A stretch of 6,054 nt of DNA, from NCBI GenBank assembly GCA_003139975.1, contig PLHN01000231.1:1-6054 (forward strand). The letters run 5' to 3'. The notes below the pieces were generated by a model. That model was not told the DNA's origin. It made no database searches and saw nothing but the letters and a program-made list of their open reading frames with translations. Within the stretch, counting starts at the first letter, position 1. Every line of letters begins with the position of its first letter. Positions 1 to 4,970 of the stretch are shown piece after piece. This DNA is from Acidobacteriaceae bacterium. Its GTDB lineage: Bacteria; Acidobacteriota; Terriglobia; Terriglobales; Acidobacteriaceae. The position numbers and the translations under genes are program-made.

Positions 1-1
1 A

Positions 2-598
2 GAGAAGCAGCGTGTGTTCGGCGCCATTCCGAATTTCTACGTCACGTATGATCCCGATGCCGCTCCCCTTACCCGGAAACAAAAGTTCAAGCTCGCTTTC
101 AGGACGATGGTGGATCCGTTCACGGTGGGAATCGCGGCGGCGGTTGCGGGAATTGAGCAGGGGCAAAATCACTTTTATGAGTACGGGCAAGGAGCACAAG
201 GATATGGAAAGCGCTTCGGCGCCAGCTATGCCGATGCGACCATGGGCACGCTGATTGGAACAGCCATATTGCCATCGCTTCTGAAGCAAGATCCGCGCTA
301 TTTTTACAAGGGAACCGGCAGCACAACGTCTCGGGCTTTGTATGCGATTGCCAATTCCGTAATCTGCAAGGGCGACAATCGACACTGGCAGCCTAATTAC
401 TCGAATATCCTCGGGAATCTGGCGGCGGGCGGCATTTCTAATCTCTACTACCCCGAGCAGGATCGGAACGATGCGGGATTGATGTTCGAAAACGCGGCCA
501 TCGGGATCGGCTCAACTGCGATTGTGAATTTGCTTCAGGAATTTGTCATCCGGAAGTTGACGCCGAAACTGCCCAACTCCCATACGATCCAGCCCTGA
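2..598 (+). CDS. C-terminal part of a glycine-rich, probably membrane-associated acidobacterial protein (5' end outside window)
   Basis: The frame is open from the first complete codon (Glu-Lys-Gln-Arg-Val-Phe-Gly...), so the GTG at 14-16 is an internal Val and not a start; 198 residues are visible before TGA at 596-598. The visible part begins KQRVFGAIPNFYVTYDP, followed by PLTRKQKFKLAF, several Gly/Ala-rich stretches that could be membrane-embedded (VGIAAAVAGI; TMGTLIGTAILPSLL), a DPRYFYKGTG motif, the segment NILGNLAAGGISNLYYPE, and a last hydrophobic helix (AAIGIGSTAIVNLLQEF) before a short basic tail. As recalled from the family, Acidobacteriota encode many proteins ending in this GxxPNF...DPRY(F/Y)...G(I/N)LYYP domain, sometimes behind a carboxypeptidase-regulatory-like domain; I know of no assigned function. 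What the missing N-terminus carries cannot be said. It converges on the minus-strand genes to its right. Coding status is secure, function is unknown. Confidence 0.85.
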   Translation, partial: EKQRVFGAIPNFYVTYDPDAAPLTRKQKFKLAFRTMVDPFTVGIAAAVAGIEQGQNHFYEYGQGAQGYGKRFGASYADATMGTLIGTAILPSLLKQDPRYFYKGTGSTTSRALYAIANSVICKGDNRHWQPNYSNILGNLAAGGISNLYYPEQDRNDAGLMFENAAIGIGSTAIVNLLQEFVIRKLTPKLPNSHTIQP

Positions 599-603
599 AC
601 TCG

Positions 604-728
604 TGTCATTTAGGTGCGTTCTTGAAAGAACGCGAGCCGCTTGTCGCTCCTGTCGCGTCACTTCGGTAACTCGGCCAGTTCGGCTAGCGACCTCGCTTCG
701 TGGAGTTACTGTCGCGCTCCGAATGACA
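604..728. repeat. REP-like palindromic intergenic element
   Basis: A 125-bp stretch is bounded by a perfect 7-bp terminal inverted repeat, TGTCATT (604-610) and AATGACA (722-728). It contains nested shorter arms: GCGTTCTT/AAGAACGC (616-623 and 626-633), GTAACTC/GAGTTAC (666-672 and 703-709), and AGCGA/TCGCT (686-690 and 693-697), plus a direct repeat CTGTCGCG (650-657 and 709-716). It lies just past the stop of the rightward gene and before the end of the leftward microprotein, the usual site of such repeats. The minus-strand end reads TGTCATTCGGAGCG, close to the TGTCATTCCGAGCG-type ends of repeats I recall from many bacterial genomes. It is probably a non-autonomous dispersed repeat; the copy number is unknown. 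Confidence 0.6.
616..633 (+). terminator. Perfect hairpin after the stop of the rightward gene, possible transcript end
   Basis: GCGTTCTTGAAAGAACGC is a perfect 8-bp stem with a 2-base apex (in practice a 4-base loop after opening one pair), starting 18 bp after the TGA at 596-598. No T-run follows on either strand, so it is not a textbook intrinsic terminator. It is part of the larger palindromic repeat and may serve as a 3'-end stabiliser or Rho-dependent boundary. Confidence 0.3.
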
Positions 729-759
729 TTGGCGAAGGCGGCGGGGTGCGCATTCATAG

Positions 760-883
760 TCAGGCCGATTTCTTTTCAGGCACGCCGAACGGGATTACTT
801 TCCCGCATTGCTCCGGCGGTATCCACTTTGCCGCTTTTTTTGCGGAAACGACTGGGCACGTAGAATTCGATGATCTTCGCCAT
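760..883 (-). pseudogene. 40-aa conserved-type microprotein (MAKIIEFYVP...) with a one-base frameshift in an A7 run
   Basis: The start ATG (881-883, minus strand) follows a good Shine-Dalgarno, GAGGTGG, a few bases upstream. As it stands, the frame reads MAKIIEFYVPSRFRKK and then diverges to a stop at 776-778 (35 aa). Removing one A from the seven-A run (T7 on the plus strand at 835-841) gives ...RFRKKAAKWIPPEQCGK, then VIPFGVPEKKSA, with a stop at 760-762: 40 residues with a coherent basic, aromatic composition. I recall short acidobacterial proteins that start MAKIIEFY(V/I)P.NFRK and end in KKSA, so the repaired frame is the likely ancestral one; this is memory, not a search. The change may be a true disabling mutation, a homopolymer sequencing error, or a site where polymerase slippage (loss of one A) restores the protein. 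Function unknown. It is the last gene of the minus-strand run. Confidence 0.65.
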
Positions 884-1136
884 AACCCACCTCACCGCTG
901 TTAATAGCGAGAACCCGGCTCGGAGAGATTGGTTGCAACGAATTTTCTTCAGATCAATTCAGACGCGGTGGCTGAAAAGCACCAGTGGAGAATCCTGAGC
1001 GTTAGCGCGCTGACCATCGGTACGTCTCGCGTTGATGAGCCGCAAAAGGCCGTGTGGTTCATCAGAGGAATCTAACTGTTGCGACATCGCGATGACACTG
1101 GCGCGGTGAGTGCCACGCTCTGCGGGTTCCTCTCGA
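884..1136. other. Gene-poor spacer between the microprotein and the coiled-coil membrane protein
   Basis: No convincing gene is seen in these 253 bp. One weak imperfect stem is present, GATGAGCC (1034-1041) against GGTTCATC (1056-1063), with one G-T pair. A short minus-strand frame (959-1087, 42 codons, ending PLVLFSHRV) has no ribosome-binding site and no recognisable motif. The microprotein must draw its promoter from here or from upstream. TATTAA, found about 20 bases before its Shine-Dalgarno, is the nearest -10-like hexamer, but no good -35 accompanies it. Confidence 0.5.
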
Positions 1137-1583
1137 TTATTGCCGCTGCGGATGGAAATGGACAGTCTCGCGTTTGGTCTTCGGGTCGTAGTACGTGTAA
1201 GTGACGCGGTGGTCACCGACGGCGACCGGTTCAACGCCGGCGGGGATGATCCAAGTCTTGCTGGGATCGACGACGATGGTGTTGTCGTAGAGGATCGTCT
1301 GGCGATCGAACCTGGCTTTGCACGCGTCGCGCTCTTCGGTTGCAGTCTGCAATGCGGCCTTCGTGCTTTCCAGTTGAGCCTCCAATGGGTTCTTCTCCAG
1401 CTCAGCGGAGAATTTCTGTTGCGCCGCCTTTTCGGCGGACTCCGCCGCAGCGCGCTTCGCCAAGGGTAGGAGGAGCATGTAGAAGATCAGAATCGTGACC
1501 AGGCAGCCTGCCGCGAACCAGAGCACATACTTCAGCCATGGGCTCTTTTCCATCACATCAACGGTTCCACTGGTTTCAAACAT
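1137..1583 (-). CDS. Single-pass membrane protein with coiled coil, function unknown
   Basis: 148 residues from the chosen ATG. That start (1581-1583) is preferred over an in-frame ATG at 1644-1646 because it has a strong GGGAGG Shine-Dalgarno 5 bases upstream and because the extra 21 residues look non-conserved. Visible layout: a short N-terminal tail (1-15), one hydrophobic transmembrane segment (about 19-41, YVLWFAAGCLVTILIFYMLL), then a charged Ala/Glu/Lys-rich helix with coiled-coil character (about 43-95, EKAAQQKFSAELEKNPLEAQ and on), and a C-terminal beta-like region (about 96-148) with the aromatic stretch VTYTYYDP and a His-containing end (VHFHPQRQ). There is no cleavable signal peptide and no enzymatic motif. 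The orientation with the coiled coil outside the membrane is plausible but unproven. A putative terminator separates it from the amidase gene upstream. I do not recognise the family. Confidence 0.8.
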   Translation of the reverse strand: MFETSGTVDVMEKSPWLKYVLWFAAGCLVTILIFYMLLLPLAKRAAAESAEKAAQQKFSAELEKNPLEAQLESTKAALQTATEERDACKARFDRQTILYDNTIVVDPSKTWIIPAGVEPVAVGDHRVTYTYYDPKTKRETVHFHPQRQ

Positions 1584-1588
1584 TTCCG

Positions 1589-1594
1589 CCTCCC
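1589..1594 (-). promoter_or_regulatory. Shine-Dalgarno that fixes the start of the coiled-coil membrane protein
   Basis: On the minus strand this reads GGGAGG, inside GAGGGAGGCGGAA directly before ATG, with 5 bases between core and start codon. The upstream in-frame ATG at 1646 has no comparable site, so this one decides the start. The same GGGAGG with the same 5-base spacing precedes the PspC gene. Confidence 0.7.
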
Positions 1595-1726
1595 TCGATG
1601 ACCTGTCCAACCTTAAGACCAGCTTGCTATATCCGTGGTTTCCCATAGTCTAGTTGGACATCTGCAGTTCAAGTAGTAACTGTCTTCAGTCTCGAGGTTC
1701 GCCATGAGTGATCCCTAGTTTCGCAA

Positions 1727-1750
1727 AAGGCGCGAAGCCTGTGGCGCCTT
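1727..1750 (-). terminator. Candidate intrinsic terminator downstream of the amidase gene
   Basis: AAGGCGC (1744-1750 read on the minus strand) pairs perfectly with GCGCCTT (1727-1733) around a 10-base loop. On the minus strand the stem runs into TTTT before GCG, a short U-tract. It starts about 50 bp after the amidase stop (1801) and ends well before the next gene's Shine-Dalgarno. A further TTTCG/CGAAA pairing (1719-1723 and 1751-1755) could extend the stem past a 3-base bulge. The U-tract is short, so termination may be partial. Confidence 0.5.
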
Positions 1751-1800
1751 CGAAAGAACTTTTCCCGGAAATTGATAGATCGGCGTCAACTCACCGCAGT

Positions 1801-3462
1801 TCAGGCCGGGCCAATGGTTGGCAAGAATTTCGGCGCCTGACGCGCTTTTGTCGCCTGCTCGAACGAATACGCCAACCTGATGAGCGTGGGCTCGCTCCAG
1901 GCACGTCCAAAGAAAGAAATCCCGACCGGCAGCCCAAACAGAAAACCGGCTGTCACGTTGATATTGGGATAGCCCGCCACAGCGGCGGCGTTCGAACTGC
2001 CTCCGGTCGAGTGGTCGCCATTCACCTGATCGGTGAGCCACGCCGGGCCGCCCGTGGGCGCGACGATGGCATCGAGGTGGTGCTTGTCCATGAGCGCGTC
2101 AATGCCTTCAGTGCGCGTCAGTTGATGATTCTTCGCCAGCGCATCGAGGTACTCTTTCTCGGTGAGCGGCCCCTTCGCCTCGCCCTTTAGAAATAAATCC
2201 TGGCCGAAGTAGGGCATTTCTTTTTCGCGATTGCGCTCGTTGAAGTCGATAACCTCTTTCAGAGTGCGTACCGGTGCGCCCGACAGACGCGAGAGATATG
2301 TATTCAAGTCGGCCTTCAGTTCATAGAGCAGCACGAGCAGTTCCGTGTCGTCGAACTTGCCGAAGGCTTCAATGTCGGTGGGATCGACCAGCGTCGCGCC
2401 CTGTTTTTTCATGGCGTCGAGCGCCTGCTCCATAAGAGCATCCACGGTGTCGCTGAAGCCGAAGTATTTTCGGGCCACGCCGAGGCGCGCGCCTTTCAAT
2501 CCGTTTGGATCGCAGTATTGCGCGTAGTCGATCTGCGCCTTACCGACGCTGGCGGCCGTTGCCTCGTCGTCAGGATCGGCTCCGGTGAGTGCGCTCAGAA
2601 GAATGGCGGCATCGCGCACGGTGCGGCACATGGGGCCGGCGGTGTCTTGCGAATGCGAAATCGGGATAATTCCTGCGCGGCTGACGAGGCCAACCGTGGG
2701 TTTGATTCCGACAAGCCCATTGGACGACGACGGGCAAACGATGGAGCCATCGGTTTCGGTGCCGATGCCGATAGCGGCAAGGTTCGCGGAGATCCCGGCG
2801 CCAGTTCCGGAGCTTGAGCCGCAGGGGTTGCGGTCGAGGGCGTAAGGATTTCGGGTCAGGCCACCACGACCGCTCCAACCGCTGGTGGAGTGACTGGAGC
2901 GCATGTTCGCCCATTCACTCAAATTGGTCTTGCCGAGGATGACTGCGCCGGCAGCACGCAACTTCTGCGCCAGAAAAGAATCTTTCGGCGCTTTCGCTCC
3001 CACGAGCGCCAGCGATCCGGCCGTAGTCATCATGCGGTCGTCAGTGGCGATGTTGTCCTTGATGAGCACGGGAATACCGTGCAGCGGGCCGAGCGGGTGT
3101 TTGGCCTTGCGCTCTTCGTCGAGCCCGTCGGCAATCGAAGGCGCATCGGGATTCAGTTCGATGACGCTGTTTAACTTCGGGCCCCGCTTGTCCACTTCTT
3201 CGATACGCGCGAGGTATTTCTCGGTCAGCGATCGAGCGTTGAACTGGCCGGATTTCATGCCGTCCTGCAGGTCAGCGATCGTAATCTCGTCGAGTTCGAA
3301 CGGTTTCACAGATGGAGCGCTCTGAGCCTCGCCGGCGGGCGCAGCTGTGGCACGCGCGGCGGCGAGGGCTGGGTAGATTGGGGTCAGGCCTGCAGCAGTT
3401 CCGCCGATGATTGCAGTCTGAAGAAATGAGCGGCGAGTGGAGCTTAGCTTCGGGCCCGGCAT
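1801..3462 (-). CDS. Tat-exported amidase-signature family hydrolase
   Basis: 553 residues. The N-terminus has a twin-arginine signal: STRRSFLQTA (residues 8-17) followed by a hydrophobic Gly/Ala stretch to about 36, so the folded enzyme is probably exported to the periplasm. The amidase-signature core follows (about 60-545) with the Ser-cisSer-Lys triad visible: Lys135 in GIPVLIKDNI, the cis-Ser Ser216 in CGSSSGTGAG, and the nucleophile Ser240 in ETDGSIVCPSS. The 24-residue spacing Ser216-Ser240 matches that known for FAAH, GatA and malonamidase. Family members hydrolyse carboxamides; the substrate here is not evident. It is not likely to be GatA of the transamidosome: it is exported, longer than GatA (about 485 aa), and has no gatB/gatC neighbours. 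The start at 3462 is supported by the Tat motif but lacks a Shine-Dalgarno; a TATAGT hexamer sits 7 bases before the ATG, suggesting a leaderless transcript. No frameshift or missing catalytic residue is seen. Confidence 0.95.
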   Translation of the reverse strand: MPGPKLSSTRRSFLQTAIIGGTAAGLTPIYPALAAARATAAPAGEAQSAPSVKPFELDEITIADLQDGMKSGQFNARSLTEKYLARIEEVDKRGPKLNSVIELNPDAPSIADGLDEERKAKHPLGPLHGIPVLIKDNIATDDRMMTTAGSLALVGAKAPKDSFLAQKLRAAGAVILGKTNLSEWANMRSSHSTSGWSGRGGLTRNPYALDRNPCGSSSGTGAGISANLAAIGIGTETDGSIVCPSSSNGLVGIKPTVGLVSRAGIIPISHSQDTAGPMCRTVRDAAILLSALTGADPDDEATAASVGKAQIDYAQYCDPNGLKGARLGVARKYFGFSDTVDALMEQALDAMKKQGATLVDPTDIEAFGKFDDTELLVLLYELKADLNTYLSRLSGAPVRTLKEVIDFNERNREKEMPYFGQDLFLKGEAKGPLTEKEYLDALAKNHQLTRTEGIDALMDKHHLDAIVAPTGGPAWLTDQVNGDHSTGGSSNAAAVAGYPNINVTAGFLFGLPVGISFFGRAWSEPTLIRLAYSFEQATKARQAPKFLPTIGPA

Positions 3463-3469
3463 GAAGGAG

Positions 3470-3475
3470 ACTATA
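3470..3475 (-). promoter_or_regulatory. -10 hexamer TATAGT for a leaderless amidase transcript
   Basis: TATAGT (5 of 6 to TATAAT) lies 7 bases upstream of the amidase ATG, which puts the predicted start of transcription at about 3463, one base before the start codon. No Shine-Dalgarno is present in between (CTCCTTC). The -35 region is weak (TCAACC, 3 of 6, at 17-bp spacing). Confidence 0.35.
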
Positions 3476-3508
3476 GCCGAAATTTCAGGAAAGGTTGAGC
3501 CGGGATTG

Positions 3509-3599
3509 AGGTCAGAGGTAAGCGGTCAGATTGCAAAGGTGAAACCCTCAACTGACGAGTTTGTTCTTTACCTTTGCAATCTGACCTCTGACCTCTAAC
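3509..3599. repeat. Long inverted repeat built of 7-bp units
   Basis: Two arms flank a ~29-base loop. The inner 17 bp are a perfect inverted repeat: GGTCAGATTGCAAAGGT (3524-3540) against its complement at 3570-3586. Outside this, GAGGTCAGAGGT (from 3508) matches GACCTCTGACCTC on the other side, apart from a 7-base insertion (AAGCGGT) in the left arm. Read in sevens, the left arm is GTCAGAG-GTAAGCG-GTCAGAT-TGCAAAG and the right arm (minus strand) is GTTAGAG-GTCAGAG-GTCAGAT-TGCAAAG. It lies between the stop of the 132-aa gene (3605) and the amidase promoter, so it could end or stabilise that upstream mRNA, although no T-run follows. Confidence 0.75.
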
Positions 3600-3604
3600 C
3601 TGCT

Positions 3605-4003
3605 CTAATTCCGTCCGCGATTGGCCTCGGCCAGGATTTCGTGCGGCACTTCGCGGACAGTTAGGCAGAATTCGAACCTGGGCGTTTCCGTGCCGCGGCC
3701 CCAGCGGTTGACCTCCCAATGGGCGCGGATCGCCTTCACTTCGGGCTTGGTGGAAAGATCGAGGAGCAGGGGGCTTTCTCCGCGATAAAACTTCTGCGGG
3801 AAGGCCGCAACGGCCTTGGGATCGAATGTAGTGCTGTCGGCGGAACCTTGGATGCTCACGTCGAGCGCTTCCTGCTCGATGATGTCGGTAATGCCTAGAT
3901 TAAGCAGGAAGACCCGCGTGGAAGCCGTACCGAGGTCCAGCGCGAGGCCGTCTCCCTTGGCAGTAACGACCGTGTTTTCTGGAACCAGGAATGCTTCGAT
4001 CAT
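3605..4003 (-). CDS. 132-aa conserved-type protein of unknown function
   Basis: A soluble-looking protein without signal peptide or membrane segment. Short alternating hydrophobic stretches (AFLVPENTVVTA, ALDLGTASTRVFLLNL, PLLLDLS) suggest a mostly beta fold. Distinctive motifs are AAFPQKFYRGESPLLLDL (about 66-83) and AHWEVNRWGRG (about 94-104), followed by RFEFCLTVREVP. I recall similar short acidobacterial proteins with FPQKFYRGE and HWEVNRWGRG but know no assigned function; one speculative reading is a beta-sandwich like those of small phage-type accessory proteins. The ATG at 4001-4003 has no Shine-Dalgarno; TAAAAT 9 bases upstream suggests a near-leaderless mRNA. A TTGGCTC tandem repeat lies 56-90 bp upstream, between this gene and the hydrolase. 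Codon periodicity and the intact frame support a real gene. Confidence 0.8.
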   Translation of the reverse strand: MIEAFLVPENTVVTAKGDGLALDLGTASTRVFLLNLGITDIIEQEALDVSIQGSADSTTFDPKAVAAFPQKFYRGESPLLLDLSTKPEVKAIRAHWEVNRWGRGTETPRFEFCLTVREVPHEILAEANRGRN

Positions 4004-4012
4004 GACGGGGCG

Positions 4013-4018
4013 ATTTTA
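4013..4018 (-). promoter_or_regulatory. -10 hexamer TAAAAT close to the start of the 132-aa gene
   Basis: TAAAAT (5 of 6 to consensus) with 9 bases to the ATG; predicted transcription start about 4006, leaving a 3-base leader with no room for a Shine-Dalgarno. No good -35 is seen in the GC-rich stretch upstream. Confidence 0.3.
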
Positions 4019-4058
4019 GCAGAGCCCGCGCCCGGAGCACAGGACGAGGATCACAGGT

Positions 4059-4093
4059 TTGGCTCTTGGCTCTTGGCTCTTGGCACTTGGCTC
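4059..4093. repeat. Five tandem 7-bp units TTGGCTC
   Basis: Five contiguous heptamers: TTGGCTC three times, TTGGCAC, then TTGGCTC, with looser TTGG/CTCGGC-like sequence after it. The array sits between the stop of the alpha/beta hydrolase (4128) and the start of the 132-aa gene (4003), upstream of the latter's promoter. Near-perfect units suggest recent slippage, so copy number may vary among strains. Confidence 0.85.
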
Positions 4094-4127
4094 TCAGCGC
4101 TCGGCTTTGACTCGAACTAAAGACCTG

Positions 4128-4928
4128 TCATATCAACGGCACGAAATCCAAAAACTGGCGCAGCAGCGGCGCGACGGCTTCCGGGCGCTCCCAGGGCGCG
4201 TAGTGGCCGGCTTTGGGGATGATTTTCAATCGGCTGCCGGGAATGTTCTGGCGCATCAGTTCGCCATCGGCGACGGTTGAGAACGTGTCTTCTTCTCCGA
4301 TAACGATTAGCGTGGGCAGGTTGATGTGCTCGAGGTCACGGACGGAATCGGGACGCTCGGCCATACCGCGTTGCACTTGGCTGATATCTTCGGCCGACAT
4401 TTTGCGCATCATGCGCAGCGCTCCCTCGACCAGGTCGGGACGCGAGGAAACGGTGGTTGCACCGAGGAGCTTGGGGATCATTCCCTGCAGAAATTGTTCC
4501 GTTCCCTGCTGCAGAACTGCCTCGGCAGCCTTCAGGCGATCGGCGCGGGCCTCAGGCGCATCCGGCTGAGGGCGCGTGTTGCACAAGGCGAGCGCAGAAA
4601 CGCGCGCGCGAAAACGTCTCAAGAATTCGAACACGATATAGCCTCCGATGGAGCACACGATAAAAGCGGCTTTGCCCACTCCGGCCGCGTCCATGACGCG
4701 GGCGATGTCGGCGGCGTGTTTGGCCATAAGCGCCGGACCTTGGCCCACTCCGGAGTCGCCGTGTCCACGAAGGTCGGGAAGGATGAGCCGATAGCGCGAC
4801 TCAAGCGCCGGAATTACAGGTAGCCAGAATTCATGGTGCACGGGAAAGGGATGGAGGAGAACTACAGCAGGGCCTTGGCCCTGAACTTCATAGAAAATTT
4901 CGGCGTCATCGCTGCGCAGGCTTTGCAT
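4128..4928 (-). CDS. Alpha/beta-hydrolase fold protein
   Basis: 266 residues, the normal length for the single-domain alpha/beta hydrolases. Order of motifs: strand and oxyanion loop VVLLHPFP (22-29, His26-Pro27), the DLRGHGDSG loop (52-60), the nucleophile elbow VCSIGGY with Ser93, a variable cap region (about 118-190), the acid Asp214 in LIVIGEEDTF, and His242 in KAGHYAPWERP. The Ser93-Asp214-His242 triad is thus complete. No signal peptide is present, so it is cytoplasmic. The family includes esterases, C-C hydrolases, lactonases, haloperoxidase-like proteins and enol-lactone hydrolases; nothing here selects one substrate. One oddity is Val91, where the elbow Gly-x-Ser-x-Gly normally has a small residue. 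It starts 42 bp after the PspC gene ends and has no clear Shine-Dalgarno, so it may be co-transcribed with that gene and translated by coupling. Confidence 0.92.
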   Translation of the reverse strand: MQSLRSDDAEIFYEVQGQGPAVVLLHPFPVHHEFWLPVIPALESRYRLILPDLRGHGDSGVGQGPALMAKHAADIARVMDAAGVGKAAFIVCSIGGYIVFEFLRRFRARVSALALCNTRPQPDAPEARADRLKAAEAVLQQGTEQFLQGMIPKLLGATTVSSRPDLVEGALRMMRKMSAEDISQVQRGMAERPDSVRDLEHINLPTLIVIGEEDTFSTVADGELMRQNIPGSRLKIIPKAGHYAPWERPEAVAPLLRQFLDFVPLI

Positions 4929-4970
4929 GCGCTGTCAGGGTATCAAACCTTCAGGCATTCCTTGGAGATT

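Noticed and set aside
14..16. GTG as the start of the first gene
   Set aside because: The frame is open to the left edge and Glu-Lys-Gln-Arg before it fits the family; no ribosome site is visible.
604..757. Coding frames across the palindromic element
   Set aside because: They are produced by the GC-rich repeat itself, differ wildly between frames, and overlap the repaired microprotein's end or the upstream gene.
959..1087. Minus-strand 42-codon frame ending PLVLFSHRV
   Set aside because: No ribosome site, no recognisable motif, and the longer version overlaps the real gene at 1137-1583 in another frame.
1584..1646. N-terminal extension of the coiled-coil membrane protein to an ATG at 1646
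   Set aside because: The downstream ATG at 1583 has a strong GGGAGG site at ideal spacing, which would lie inside the longer reading; the upstream ATG has none.
2903..3325. Plus-strand 140-codon frame opposite the amidase
   Set aside because: It lies antisense inside a gene with all catalytic residues intact; the composition (Ser/Ala/Arg-rich) is typical of a shadow frame in GC-rich DNA.
1801..3462. gatA of the aminoacyl-tRNA amidotransferase
   Set aside because: A Tat signal peptide, extra length and the absence of gatB/gatC neighbours argue for an exported amidase.
3509..3599. CRISPR-like pair of repeats
   Set aside because: The two copies are inverted, not direct, there is only one pair, and no cas gene is nearby.
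4326..4823. Plus-strand 165-codon frame opposite the hydrolase
   Set aside because: Antisense shadow of a well-supported alpha/beta hydrolase, without motifs or a ribosome site.
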